Assembly (NCBI GenBank): GCA_019634795.1
Contig: JAHCAR010000017.1
Location: forward strand, 42,349 to 106,348
From: Dokdonella sp.
GTDB taxonomy: Bacteria; Pseudomonadota; Gammaproteobacteria; Xanthomonadales; Rhodanobacteraceae
Length of the DNA: 64,000 nt
Direction: 5' to 3'
Part shown: one piece after another, positions 28,011 through 36,692 of the stretch
How the letters are laid out: each line of letters starts with the position of its first letter
Numbering within the stretch: the first letter of the stretch is position 1
Made by a program: the position numbers and the translations under genes
Notes under the pieces: model-generated
The model's database searches: none
What the model saw: the letters and a program-made list of their open reading frames with translations, nothing else
Told to the model about the DNA's origin: nothing

Positions 28011-28895
28011 TCAGTACAGCGTGCCTGCGTTGACGACCGGCTGGGTGGCGCGATCGCCGCAGAGCACGACCAGCAGGTTGCTGACCATGGCCGCCTTGCG
28101 CTCGTTGTCGAGTTCGACGACGCCGCGCTGGCTGAGGTGCTCGAGGGCGAGCTCGACCATGCCGACCGCACCTTCGACGATGCGCGTGCGCGCGGCGACG
28201 ATGGCACTGGCCTGCTGGCGCTGGAGCATGGCCTGGGCGATTTCCTGGGCGTAGGCGAGATGGCTGATGCGCGCCTCGACCACTTCGACGCCGGCCTTGG
28301 CCAGGCGTTCCTGGATCTCGTCGCGCAGGTGCGCATTGACTTCCTTGCCATTGCCGCGCAGCGAGATGCCCTTTTCGTCGTGCGAGTCGTAGGAATAGCT
28401 GGTGGCCATCTGGCGCAGTGCCGACTCGGCCTGGATGTGCACGAAGTTCTCATAGTCATCGACCATGAACACGGCCTCGGCGGTGTCGATCACCTGCCAG
28501 ACCACGATCGCGCCGATCTCGATCGGATTGCCGTCTAGGTCGTTGACCTTGAGCTTGCCCGATTCGAAATTGCGCACGCGCAGCGAGACCGCACGCCGCG
28601 AGTAGAACGGATTGGTCCAGCGCAGGCCCTGCTCGCGCACGCTGCCGGCATAGCGGCCGAACAGCTGCATGACGCGGCCGACGTTGGGCTGTACCGCGAA
28701 CAGGCCCTTGAGCAGGAAGATGAGCAGGACCATGACCAGCACCGGCCCGAAGATCTGGCCGAAGCCCGGATTGATGCGACTCTCGGCGGACGTGCGCACG
28801 GTGTCGATGAACCAGGCGGCATTGGCGATCATGGCGGCGATCAGGACCAGCAGGACCGGAATGCCGGGCAGGGAAATGGCTTTGCGTTCGTTCAT
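28011..28895 (-). CDS. SPFH (stomatin/prohibitin) domain membrane protein
   Basis: A 294-residue protein with two N-terminal membrane spans (about 10-31 and 48-66) and an SPFH domain. [20 protein letters not shown] is the typical SPFH entry, and [18 protein letters not shown] with [15 protein letters not shown] the domain core. A helical C-terminal part (about 205-260) would form the oligomerising coiled coil. Such proteins scaffold membrane microdomains and can regulate proteases such as FtsH; the target here is unknown. Its gene heads a unit with the ribbon-helix-helix and probably the DUF4177 genes. Confidence 0.88.
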   Translation of the reverse strand: MNERKAISLPGIPVLLVLIAAMIANAAWFIDTVRTSAESRINPGFGQIFGPVLVMVLLIFLLKGLFAVQPNVGRVMQLFGRYAGSVREQGLRWTNPFYSRRAVSLRVRNFESGKLKVNDLDGNPIEIGAIVVWQVIDTAEAVFMVDDYENFVHIQAESALRQMATSYSYDSHDEKGISLRGNGKEVNAHLRDEIQERLAKAGVEVVEARISHLAYAQEIAQAMLQRQQASAIVAARTRIVEGAVGMVELALEHLSQRGVVELDNERKAAMVSNLLVVLCGDRATQPVVNAGTLY

Positions 28896-28960
28896 GGCGG
28901 ATCTCCAGGACGACCCGTCGGCAGACGGGGCGAGTACCGGCTTATTCCGGCTCGAGAGAT

Positions 28961-28977
28961 GATATCACAGTGATATC
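28961..28977. promoter_or_regulatory. 17-base perfect palindrome upstream of the SPFH gene (candidate operator)
   Basis: GATATCACAGTGATATC is perfectly symmetric about the central A. It lies 66-82 bases upstream of the SPFH start codon, in an unusually A/T-rich patch where the promoter should be. Its size and symmetry suit a dimeric or tetrameric repressor; the ribbon-helix-helix protein encoded in the same unit is the obvious candidate. Binding is inferred, not shown. Confidence 0.55.
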
Positions 28978-29033
28978 AGAATGCAACGCAGATTGGGGGC
29001 GGGTGACGCCGGGCGCCGTCCTGGCCAGGCTGA

Positions 29034-29963
29034 TCAGGGGCGATTGTCCGGGGGTGCTGTTGCCTCGAATCGCAGCAGGGGTGCCGGCAAGCGCTCGCCG
29101 CTGACCAGGATCGCCGAGCCATCGCGATCGAAGCCGATCGCCTCGGCCTGGGCCATCGGTGGCAGGAGCAGGCGTTGTGGCCGCTGGGCCAAGGCCTGGA
29201 TCCACGACTGCTTGCGCTGTCGTGGAAACACCCAGACATCGCGATAGGTCAGCAAGGCCGCGTTGCGATTGCGACTGTCGATGTCCAGACCGGTCGGCGA
29301 GCCGCCGAAGCGCGCCGCCGGAAAGCGGGCGAGCAGGGCATCGCCGCTCGGCTGCGGAATGATGTCGAGGGTCAGGCGCTTGCGCGCGAGCGCGACGACC
29401 GGACCTCCCGGCCCGAGCGGCAGCGAATAGAGCACCGGCGGGGCGTGCTTGCTGACCAGCAGGACTTCGCGCGCAGCGACGTCGACGGCCATGGCTTCGA
29501 CGTCATGGGATCCGTCGGGATAGCGGAAGCGCATGCGCCAGGCCGGCCTGACCGGTTGGGTCAGCCCGTCCGCGCGCAGGGCGGGTTCCTCCACGGCAAT
29601 CAGTTCATAGTCCTTGCGCTTGCCGGCGTTGTCGCCGATGTCGCCGATCAGCAGCCAGGCCTTGCCATCGACTTCGTAGCTGGCGATGTCCTCCCAGTCG
29701 ACCGCGCGCACGCCGTCGATGCGCAGACGACCGCGACGCTTGCCCGTTTCATCGATGGCGTCGACGCGCGCCGGTCGCGGTGCGTCGTTGTGTATCCAGA
29801 ATATGCCCGGGCTGCGGCGCGACGCCGCGATACCGCTGATCTCGTCGAGGTCGGCTTCGGTGATCAGGGCCGAAAGGCTGGCCGGCGCGAACGGGGCCGG
29901 CGCGAAATCCTGCGCCAGTGCGCATGCGCAGAGCAGGCATGGCAGGCAGGCCCAGAACTTCAT
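29034..29963 (-). CDS. exported beta-propeller-like protein of unknown function
   Basis: A 309-residue protein with a signal peptide [18 protein letters not shown]. The mature chain reads as propeller blades: EISGIAASRRSPGIFWIHND, AVDWEDIASYEVDGKAWLLI, GDIGDNAGKRKDYELIAVEE, and later FGGSPTGLDIDSRNRNAALL. The opening 'ISGIAASR...WIHND' resembles esterase/phytase-like propellers. No catalytic residues can be named. The start overlaps the transglutaminase stop by 4 bases (ATGA), so the two exported proteins are co-translated and may act together. Confidence 0.72.
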   Translation of the reverse strand: MKFWACLPCLLCACALAQDFAPAPFAPASLSALITEADLDEISGIAASRRSPGIFWIHNDAPRPARVDAIDETGKRRGRLRIDGVRAVDWEDIASYEVDGKAWLLIGDIGDNAGKRKDYELIAVEEPALRADGLTQPVRPAWRMRFRYPDGSHDVEAMAVDVAAREVLLVSKHAPPVLYSLPLGPGGPVVALARKRLTLDIIPQPSGDALLARFPAARFGGSPTGLDIDSRNRNAALLTYRDVWVFPRQRKQSWIQALAQRPQRLLLPPMAQAEAIGFDRDGSAILVSGERLPAPLLRFEATAPPDNRP

Positions 29964-31399
29964 TCGGGTCGGGACAGGGCCAGCGAGTCGACGCGCTTGA
30001 GTTCGGTGCGGCCGAGCAGGTCGAGCCCCTGGTAGAAGCGCCACGGATCGCCGTCGCCGGTCGAGAACGCGATGTGCCCGGCATCGAAGCCGCCGAGCGC
30101 GGCATCGAAGCTCTGCCAGCGACCGTCGATCCAGGCCTGCATCCAGGCATGCGGCACGAACACGTTGCGTTCACCGGCGAACCCGGGTGCATAGGCGAGC
30201 CCGTCGACGACGCGCGTGGCGATGCCGATGGCCCGGCCCAGCGCGGCGAGCAATACCGCATGTTCGGTGCAATCGCCTTCCGGCTTGCGCGCGACCTGCA
30301 ATGCCGAGGCGTAACCGACGCCGAGGGTCTTGTCGGAAATGAAGTTGCGAACGAAGGATTCGAGCGCGCGCATGCGCTCTTCGTGGCCCTGGACGCCCTC
30401 GGTCGCCTGGTTCGCCAGGGCGACGATTTCCGGCGCCGTGCTCTGCAGCCAGTCGTTGGCCGCGTAGTCGGACGGTTTCGGCGCGTCGCCGTGGCCCTGG
30501 CGTGCCTTGCGCCAGACTTCGACGATCAGGTTCCTGCCGCTGCGGCGCACGCTCTGTTCGGAGGTCTCGGGAATCTGCAGCGGTGCCTCGTGGTTGCGCG
30601 GCATGATCGTGTAGCGCAGGCCCATGCCGAGTTCGCGACGGCCGAGTTCGCGCGGCGAGCGCATCAGGGTATGTTCGAATACGTTCGAGCTCTGGTTCGG
30701 CGCGGTCGCGCAGGCCTTGTCGCAGGCGAGCAGGGTCAGCTCCACGCCGATCGCCGGCATGGTCAGCTTGTGCACGTCGCGCTCCTCGTCGACCCAGGCC
30801 GTATTGGCCACCGGCGTGCCGGCAAAGGCGAACACCTGGTCGATCCGGTACAGGGGCAGGGAACCATCGGGCAGGCTGACCGTTTCGCGCTTGCCGATCG
30901 TGGTCGTCACCTCGACCGCGTCGAGGCTCGAGGGCTGGAATGAAAGTTCGCGGTAGCGCCGGCCATCCTCGAGCGGAACGCGCAGGCTGGCCAGGCGCAG
31001 GCCTTCGGCGAGCAGGGCGCCGCTCGGCCAGGGCATCTCGCGCTCCTGCCAGCTGCCGTCGTTGTTGACCCGAACATGCAGCTGCGCGCCCTCGATGCGA
31101 CCCTCGACCCGGTTCTCGCTGCCGCTCAGTCGGGTCGTCGCGGCGAATGCCAGTGGCTTGCCGTCGCGGGTCTCCTCGCTCGATTCGCTGCTGCCCATCG
31201 CGATCGGCGTGCCGGCCCGGTCGAATTCGATCTGCAGCGTCTGCCGGGTCCTGACCACGTCGCCTTCGACGCTGCGCGAGGTCTCGAAGCTGCCGATCTT
31301 GCGGCCGTCGAGGAGCACGCTGAACCACTGGTCCGGCGCAGTTTTGGCCTGGACGAACAGCGGAAGCAGCAAGGCGGCGATGATTGCGAAACGAAACAT
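29960..31399 (-). CDS. exported transglutaminase-like cysteine protease domain protein
   Basis: A 479-residue exported protein with the signal peptide [18 protein letters not shown]. The N-terminal two thirds are beta-rich and of no named family. The C-terminal third is a transglutaminase-like core: [19 protein letters not shown] (Cys about 375), [16 protein letters not shown] (His about 414) and SFDAALGG (Asp about 429) give the triad. In bacteria this fold usually works as a peptidase or amide-modifying enzyme in the envelope. It is transcribed divergently from purT with 86 bases between starts and is coupled to the propeller-like gene downstream. Confidence 0.85.
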   Translation of the reverse strand: MFRFAIIAALLLPLFVQAKTAPDQWFSVLLDGRKIGSFETSRSVEGDVVRTRQTLQIEFDRAGTPIAMGSSESSEETRDGKPLAFAATTRLSGSENRVEGRIEGAQLHVRVNNDGSWQEREMPWPSGALLAEGLRLASLRVPLEDGRRYRELSFQPSSLDAVEVTTTIGKRETVSLPDGSLPLYRIDQVFAFAGTPVANTAWVDEERDVHKLTMPAIGVELTLLACDKACATAPNQSSNVFEHTLMRSPRELGRRELGMGLRYTIMPRNHEAPLQIPETSEQSVRRSGRNLIVEVWRKARQGHGDAPKPSDYAANDWLQSTAPEIVALANQATEGVQGHEERMRALESFVRNFISDKTLGVGYASALQVARKPEGDCTEHAVLLAALGRAIGIATRVVDGLAYAPGFAGERNVFVPHAWMQAWIDGRWQSFDAALGGFDAGHIAFSTGDGDPWRFYQGLDLLGRTELKRVDSLALSRPE

Positions 31400-31485
31400 G
31401 CGATGGCCAGGGTGGGAGATGGCCCATTGTGCCGCAGCCGCTACAATTGCGCGCGTCGCATTACCCTCAATCCGGAGCATGGTCG

Positions 31486-32670
31486 ATGAAACCGTTTGGA
31501 ACGCCGCATCGCGGCAGCGCGATCCGCGCGATGCTGCTCGGCTCGGGCGAGCTCGGCAAGGAAGTCGCGATCGAGTTGCAGCGCCTCGCCGTCGAGGTCA
31601 TCGCGGTCGACCGCTATGCCGATGCACCGGCCATGCAGGTGGCCCATCGCAGCCATGTCATCAACATGCTCGACGGCGCCGCGATCCGTCGCCTGGTCGC
31701 GCTCGAGCAGCCCGACCTGATCGTGCCCGAGATCGAAGCGATAGACACGGCGACCCTGATCGAACTCGAGCGCGAAGGCGTCAACGTGATCCCGACCGCG
31801 CGCGCCGCCTGGCTGACCATGAACCGCGAAGGCATCCGTCGCCTCGCCGCCGAGGAACTCGGCCTGCCGACCTCGGCCTATCGTTTCGTCGACGGCGAGG
31901 CGGACTACCGGGCGGCGGTCGGCGACCTCGGCCTGCCATTCGTGATCAAACCGGTCATGAGCTCGTCCGGCAAGGGCCAGAGCCTGGTCCGCAGCGAGGC
32001 CGAAATGGCCGCCGCCTGGGACTACGCGCAATCGGGTGGACGCGCCGGCAAGGGGCGCTGCATCGTCGAGGGCTTCGTCGATTTCGACTACGAGATCACC
32101 CTGCTGACGGTTCGCCATGCCGGCGGCACGGCCTTCTGCGCGCCGGTCGGCCATCGCCAGGAAGCGGGCGACTATCGCGAATCCTGGCAGCCGCAGCCGA
32201 TGAGCGACATTGCGATCGCCGAGGCCGAGCGTCAGGCCCGCGCGATCACCGATGCCCTCGGCGGGCATGGCCTGTTCGGGGTCGAGTTCTTCATCAAGGG
32301 CGACACGGTGATCTTCTCCGAAGTCAGCCCGCGCCCCCACGACACCGGCCTGGTCACCCTGATCTCGCAGGAGCTCTCCGAATTCGCCTTGCACGCGCGG
32401 GCCATACTCGGCTTGCCGATCCCGGCGATTCGCCAGCTCGGCCCCTCGGCCTCGTGCGCGGTTCTCGTGGAGGGCGATGGCAACGACATCGTCTACGCGG
32501 GCATTGCCGAGGCACTGGCCGAGCCGGACACCGGCCTGCGCATCTTTGGCAAACCCGAGGTGCGTGGCCATCGGCGCATGGCCGTGACCCTGGCCCGCGG
32601 CGAGACCATCGAGGAGGCGCGCGACAAGGCCACGCGGTCGGCGGCGCGAATCTCGGTTTCGGTCAGCTGA
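31486..32670 (+). CDS. purT: formate-dependent phosphoribosylglycinamide formyltransferase
   Basis: PurT makes formylglycinamide ribonucleotide from GAR, formate and ATP, the folate-independent third step of purine synthesis. The 394 residues match the E. coli length (392). It is an ATP-grasp enzyme: [18 protein letters not shown] at the N-terminus, [16 protein letters not shown] for ATP binding, [20 protein letters not shown] for metal and ATP, and HDTGLVTL after it. A CCGGAG ribosome site decides the ATG at 31486. The 3' end overlaps the convergent bpt gene by 8 bases. No PurR-like palindrome was found upstream. Confidence 0.96.
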   Translation: MKPFGTPHRGSAIRAMLLGSGELGKEVAIELQRLAVEVIAVDRYADAPAMQVAHRSHVINMLDGAAIRRLVALEQPDLIVPEIEAIDTATLIELEREGVNVIPTARAAWLTMNREGIRRLAAEELGLPTSAYRFVDGEADYRAAVGDLGLPFVIKPVMSSSGKGQSLVRSEAEMAAAWDYAQSGGRAGKGRCIVEGFVDFDYEITLLTVRHAGGTAFCAPVGHRQEAGDYRESWQPQPMSDIAIAEAERQARAITDALGGHGLFGVEFFIKGDTVIFSEVSPRPHDTGLVTLISQELSEFALHARAILGLPIPAIRQLGPSASCAVLVEGDGNDIVYAGIAEALAEPDTGLRIFGKPEVRGHRRMAVTLARGETIEEARDKATRSAARISVSVS

Positions 32671-33382
32671 CCTTTTGCGGCTCGTAGCGTTGCCAGAGCC
32701 CGCTGCGCAGGATCTCGATCGGGCGGAAGCGGATCTTGTAGTCCATCTTGAGGTGCCCGGCGATCCAGAAGCCGAGATAGAGATACTTGAGTCCGCGTTC
32801 GCGGGCGACTTCGATCTGCTTGAGGATGGCGAAGGTGCCGAGCCCGCGCGAGCCCTCGTCCGGATCGTAGAACGTATAGACCGCCGACAGCCCGGCCTCG
32901 CAGTAGTCGGTTACGGCCACGGCGAGCAGGCGCTGGTCCTTGCGCAGTTCGATGAAGCGGGTCGGACTCCAGTGGGTATGCAGGAAGCGCGAGAAGTCCT
33001 CTGGCTGGGCATCGTCCATGCCGCCGTCGGGGTGCCGCCACTGCAGGTAGCGGCGGTACAGGGCGAAACGTTCGTCGCTGAACCCGGCCGGCTCGATGCG
33101 GATCTCGAGGTCGGCATTGCGTTTCAGGCAGCGGCGCTGGGCGCGGTCGGCGACGAACGCATCGACCGGAATGCGGCAGGCGATGCAGGCGCGGCAACTC
33201 GGACAGTGCGGGATGTAGACGTGGCCGCCGGCGCGCCGATAGCCGCGCTGCAGGCCGAGTTCGTAGAGCTGGTCCAGCTGCGGCGAGCTCGGGTCGATGA
33301 CGAGATTCTGGGCCGTGCGTTCGGCAAAATAACCGCAGGTATGCGGCAGGGTCTGGAACAGGCGGACGACATCGGAGCGCAT
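32663..33382 (-). CDS. bpt: aspartate/glutamate leucyltransferase
   Basis: Bpt transfers Leu from leucyl-tRNA to proteins starting with Asp or Glu, marking them for ClpAP through the N-end rule. The 239-residue chain has [16 protein letters not shown] at the N-terminus, the Cys cluster [15 protein letters not shown] near residue 60, and [20 protein letters not shown] with [15 protein letters not shown], all typical of the ATE/Bpt family. The gene converges on purT with an 8-base overlap. Bacterial Bpt and eukaryotic arginyltransferase share this fold; Bpt specificity is inferred from the taxon. Confidence 0.93.
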   Translation of the reverse strand: MRSDVVRLFQTLPHTCGYFAERTAQNLVIDPSSPQLDQLYELGLQRGYRRAGGHVYIPHCPSCRACIACRIPVDAFVADRAQRRCLKRNADLEIRIEPAGFSDERFALYRRYLQWRHPDGGMDDAQPEDFSRFLHTHWSPTRFIELRKDQRLLAVAVTDYCEAGLSAVYTFYDPDEGSRGLGTFAILKQIEVARERGLKYLYLGFWIAGHLKMDYKIRFRPIEILRSGLWQRYEPQKVS

Positions 33383-33510
33383 GCCTCATTGTGCACCAAT
33401 ACAGGTGCCGCGGAGCAGGGCCGGACGCACGGAATGCAAAGAATGCTGAACAACGTGGCCCTCGCCCGGGGAAGCTCTTCCGGTCTCGCGAATCGGGTTC
33501 GCGAAGCGTG

Positions 33511-33897
33511 CTAGCGCATCAGGTACGTGCTGCCGATGAGCAGGATCACGCCGCCGATCAGGGCCAGCAGGATCATGCGGATGCGCATCGAGTTGGCCTT
33601 GTGCCGGCCAGGGTCGACCGGCGCGCGGGCGGCGGCCAGTTCGTCGGCGAAGCGCGTGGCCGGTTCGAGCCCGGCTTCGCGCAGGATCTCGCGGGCGCGG
33701 GTCTGGTCGTTCGAATCGGTCACCCAGACCTGGGCCCAGCCTTCGCTTTCACCGCGCTGGGTGTAGCTGAAGCGCTTCCACTGCCCGCCCTGCCAGTCGC
33801 GGCGGTTGCGGATCGTCGTCGCGATGTTCGCCGCGCTGAGCAGGGCGACGACGCGTTCGACGTTTTCGTAGCGGGGCGAGGTGTAGATCTGGCGCAT
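33511..33897 (-). CDS. DUF2007-like protein with C-terminal membrane span ('pathogenicity-like')
   Basis: A 128-residue protein. The N-terminal DUF2007-like part begins MRQIYTSPRYENVERVVALL and carries the pattern AQVWVTDSNDQTRAREIL. A single membrane span (MILLALIGGVILLIGSTYLM) ends the chain, so the soluble domain should face the cytosol. Xanthomonas genomes label such proteins 'pathogenicity-like', without a proven role. It has 129 upstream bases before tesB convergent context; no operon partner is evident. Confidence 0.72.
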   Translation of the reverse strand: MRQIYTSPRYENVERVVALLSAANIATTIRNRRDWQGGQWKRFSYTQRGESEGWAQVWVTDSNDQTRAREILREAGLEPATRFADELAAARAPVDPGRHKANSMRIRMILLALIGGVILLIGSTYLMR

Positions 33898-34018
33898 GGT
33901 GTCTGGGTTCCGGGAGAGCGGGGCGCAGCAGCGAGATTGGGGCTTGGGGCAGCCTCGGTAAAAGTCAGCAGGCGCTGCGGATTCCGGTCTGCATCATCGG
34001 GCGTTCGTCGTTACTGGG

Positions 34019-34891
34019 CTATTTGGTGTCGTCGACCACGCGGATCAAGCCTTCCTGGGCGGTCGAGGCGACCAGCACGCCATCGCGGGTGAAGATCATC
34101 CCGCGGGCGAGGCCGCGCGAATGCTGCGCGCTTGGGCTGTCGCAGGCGTACAGCAGCCACTCGTCGGCGCGGAACGGGCGATGGAACCACATCGCGTGAT
34201 CGAGGCTGGCCATGCGCACGTTCGGCTGCAGGTAGGAAATGGCGTGCGGGAACGTGGTCGTGCCGATCAGGTGGAAATCCGAGGCATAGGCGAGCAGCGA
34301 GCGATGCAGGACCGGGTTGTCGGGGACGCGGTCGACCAGGCGGAACCAGACGTTCTGGTACGGCGGCTGCTTGGTCGGATTGAGCTCGTTGCGCGGATGC
34401 ACGTGGCGAAACTCGAACGGGCCGGCCTTGTTCAGCCAGCGCTTGCGCTTGGCCGGGATCTTGTCGAGTTCGTTGGCCGGCACGAGGTCGACCTGGGGCA
34501 GGTCTTCGGGCTTGGGCACCAGCGGCATCGGGAACTGGTGTTCGGCGCCCGGCTCCGGGGTCTGGAACGAGGCGGTCATGTTGAAGATCGGCTGGCCGTG
34601 CTGGATCGCGACGATGCGCCGCGCCGAAAAACTGCCGCCGTCACGGCTGCGCTCGACGCTGTAGATGATCGGCGCCTCGACGTCGCCGGCGCGCAGGAAA
34701 TAGGCATGCAGCGAATGCGCATGGCGGCCGGCGTCGACGGTCTGCTGCGCCGCCGACAAGGCCTGGCCGAGGACCTGGCCGCCGAACACGTAACGCGTGC
34801 CGATATCGCGGCTCTGGCCGCGGAACAGGTTGTCCTCGAGACGTTCGAGCTGGAGCAGGTCGATCAGTTCGTTGACTATCGATGCGGACAT
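34019..34891 (-). CDS. tesB: acyl-CoA thioesterase II
   Basis: TesB hydrolyses medium- to long-chain acyl-CoA to free fatty acid and CoA. The 290-residue double hotdog protein has FGGQVLGQALSAAQ and HSLHAYFLRAGD in the first half and MASLDHAMWFHRPF in the second, the latter giving the catalytic Asp. The frame is open upstream of MSASIVNELIDLLQLE, but the ATG at 34891 matches the usual TesB start. It is followed by the DUF2007 gene 121 bases later on the same strand and preceded by the amidase gene. Confidence 0.94.
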   Translation of the reverse strand: MSASIVNELIDLLQLERLEDNLFRGQSRDIGTRYVFGGQVLGQALSAAQQTVDAGRHAHSLHAYFLRAGDVEAPIIYSVERSRDGGSFSARRIVAIQHGQPIFNMTASFQTPEPGAEHQFPMPLVPKPEDLPQVDLVPANELDKIPAKRKRWLNKAGPFEFRHVHPRNELNPTKQPPYQNVWFRLVDRVPDNPVLHRSLLAYASDFHLIGTTTFPHAISYLQPNVRMASLDHAMWFHRPFRADEWLLYACDSPSAQHSRGLARGMIFTRDGVLVASTAQEGLIRVVDDTK

Positions 34892-34947
34892 GTCGGCATT
34901 CGGTCGAAAAAGGCGCGCCAGTATAGGCCAGCGGGTGCTGCAGCGCG

Positions 34948-35523
34948 TCAATCCGCGTTCAGGCTCACCCAGCGCGCGAGGCCGCATCGGCTGAGCACCT
35001 CGGTCCACGGAAACATCGGCCCGGGATCGAGTCGGCGCGGCAGCAGCACGCTCGGATCGTCGCTGGCCGGCTCGCGACGCCGGTCCAGTACGTCGTGCCC
35101 GGCGATCCAGTGCAGGCCGGGGAAGTGGCCGCGCAACTCGGCCAGCAGGGCGAGCAGGGCGTCGATCTGGGCGGCCGGGTACGCTTCGGTCATGAGCTGG
35201 TGGCGGCTATCGTTCCAGTCCGGATAGCGCCCGAGATTGACCAGCTCGATGCCGATCGAGCGCGGGTTGTAGCGGAACACGTGATGGGCCACGCGCAGGG
35301 CGCTGACGAACTGGTGGATGCTGCCATCCCGGTCGATGTAGTAATGCCCGCTGTTGCCGGTCTGCGTTTCGGGGTAACGGATGCGTTCGCCGTATTCGCG
35401 CGCGGTCGCCAGGTCCGGCAGTTCGGTGCAGTGGATGACGACCATGTCGATGTCCGTGGACAGGCGCGTCGCCAGGCGCGGCTCATAGGGCAGGGGCCAG
35501 TCGTGGATGCTCAGTTCGGTCAT
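34948..35523 (-). CDS. AmpD-like N-acetylmuramoyl-L-alanine amidase
   Basis: A 191-residue amidase_2 family zinc enzyme that would cleave MurNAc-L-Ala bonds in peptidoglycan or its fragments. MVVIHCTELPDL gives the first zinc His (residue 31), SGHYYIDRDGSIHQFV and NPRSIGIELVN the core, and HWIAGHDVLDRR the second His and Asp. No signal peptide is seen, which suits a cytosolic recycling role like AmpD; the sequence differs enough that I leave the symbol open. It precedes tesB by 56 bases on the same strand and has a long REP-rich gap upstream. Confidence 0.85.
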   Translation of the reverse strand: MTELSIHDWPLPYEPRLATRLSTDIDMVVIHCTELPDLATAREYGERIRYPETQTGNSGHYYIDRDGSIHQFVSALRVAHHVFRYNPRSIGIELVNLGRYPDWNDSRHQLMTEAYPAAQIDALLALLAELRGHFPGLHWIAGHDVLDRRREPASDDPSVLLPRRLDPGPMFPWTEVLSRCGLARWVSLNAD

Positions 35524-35632
35524 GGGCAGAGTTTCGCACGGGCAGGGGCGTGGGGTGGTGACGTTTGTTGGTGAGCGGTGGGGTGCGAAAGAGGGCGCTG
35601 GCTTCGAACGCCGTTCTCGCGTCGCCGCTTCG

Positions 35633-35707
35633 TTGTAGGAGCGCCTTCAGGCGCGATGCTTTTTCGCGCGATACCGAAGAGCATCGCGCCTGAAGGCGCT
35701 CCTACAA
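35633..35707. repeat. REPIN-type inverted REP pair
   Basis: Arms TTGTAGGAGCGCCTTCAGG... and its reverse complement (28 bases each, perfect) enclose a 19-base centre. Each arm is itself a hairpin (GCGCCTTCAGGCGC). This is the GTAGGAGCGnC class of REP sequence spread by RAYT transposases; no RAYT gene is in the window. Confidence 0.8.
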
Positions 35708-35770
35708 GCCGGCAGGGGCGCGACCCTGCGGCGCGGGCTTCGGTCGCCGTTCTCGCGTTGCCGCTTCGTT

Positions 35771-35890
35771 GTAGGTTGGCGGTGAGCGCATGCGAACCCC
35801 AACGTCGTGATTGGAGCGCGCGTGGAGACGGCGCGGGCTTCGATGGCCGGCCTTGCGTTTCCGCTTTGTTGTGGGGTGCGCTGGCGCTTG
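35771..35890. repeat. 120-bp dispersed repeat, copy A
   Basis: It begins GTAGGTTGGCGGTGAGCGC and ends GTGCGCTGGCGCTT. A second copy, about 90 percent identical by eye, lies at 45070-45188 in the same orientation. The first 33 bases are the same repeat seen in the 251-bp array at 40701. Confidence 0.75.
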
Positions 35891-35921
35891 CTCCGACCTA
35901 TGGGCTGCGTCGCCCCTGCAC

Positions 35922-35994
35922 TGTAGGCGCCTTTAGCCGCGATGCATTTTCCGGGCGATACCGAAGAACATCGCGCCTGAAGGCGCTCCTACAA
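35922..35994. repeat. REPIN-type inverted REP pair (left arm diverged)
   Basis: The left arm TGTAGGCGCCTTTAGCCGCG is diverged, while the right arm (ACATCGCGCC...CTCCTACAA) is like the pair at 35633. The region 35524-36176 holds this, the other REPIN, the dispersed repeat and recurring GCGCGGGCTTCG stretches; no gene was found in it. Confidence 0.7.
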
Positions 35995-36176
35995 GGAGCG
36001 ACGAAAAGGCGGGGTGGGTTCGATGGCTGTCGACGCATTTACGCATCGTTTTTGGTGCTCCATCGCCCCCACAAACCGGCAGGAGCGCGTGCGGGCGGCG
36101 CGGGTCTCCATTGCCGGCCATGCGTTGCCGCTTCGTCGCTAGTGTTAGCATCGCGCGTTTTCACGGAGCGGGTTTC

Positions 36177-36692
36177 ATGAAGGGAACCATCATTCTTTCG
36201 CACGGGCTCGAGAGCGGGCCGCAGGCGACCAAGGTCAGCGCCCTGGCCCGGGTTGCCGAGGAACTCGGCTGGGCCAGCATCCGGCCCGACTACCGCGATC
36301 TCGACGCCTCGCGTGAACTCGAAGCGATCACCGCGCGCACCGCGCGCTGCATCGAGGCCGCGCCGAAGACCGGGCGCGTGATCTTCGCCGGTTCGAGCAT
36401 GGGCGCCTTCATTTCCGGATTCGCCTCGACCCAGCGCGAATGCGAGGCGCTGTTCCTGATGGCCCTGCCGGTCGGCATCGAGGGCTATGCCTTCGACTAC
36501 ACGGCCGCTCCGGTGCCGACTGTGCTCGTGCACGGCTGGCGCGACGAGCTGTGCCCGGTCAATGCGGTCATCGAATTCGCTCGCGAGCGCAACGACACCC
36601 TGCACCTGGTCGACGACGACCATCGCCTGACCGCGCACGTCGACTTCTGCGCCGAAGCCTTCCGCCAGCTGCTGCTGCGACTGGACGCCTGA
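36177..36692 (+). CDS. YqiA/UPF0227-like alpha/beta hydrolase
   Basis: A 171-residue small esterase-like protein. The nucleophile is Ser74 in FAGSSMGAFISG, the acid is Asp in VHGWRDELCPV and the base His in DDDHRL, a full triad. The N-terminus TIILSHGLESGPQATK resembles YqiA and RBBP9-like hydrolases. The ATG at 36177 was chosen because upstream residues are out of the family and lie in the repeat-rich gap. The TGA stop overlaps the rlmKL start by one base (TGATG), so the two are coupled. Substrate unknown. Confidence 0.82.
   Translation: MKGTIILSHGLESGPQATKVSALARVAEELGWASIRPDYRDLDASRELEAITARTARCIEAAPKTGRVIFAGSSMGAFISGFASTQRECEALFLMALPVGIEGYAFDYTAAPVPTVLVHGWRDELCPVNAVIEFARERNDTLHLVDDDHRLTAHVDFCAEAFRQLLLRLDA

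Noticed and set aside
27785-28459. Toxin-antitoxin pair with the ribbon-helix-helix protein as antitoxin
   Set aside because: No small toxin gene adjoins it; its neighbours are SPFH and DUF4177 genes.
31427-31447. A purT promoter with TTGTGC and TACAAT
   Set aside because: The two hexamers are only 9 bases apart, too close for a sigma-70 promoter; TACAAT alone is weak evidence.
33390-33510. A tRNA-like GGTTCGCG stretch
   Set aside because: No acceptor stem or anticodon arm can be built around it.
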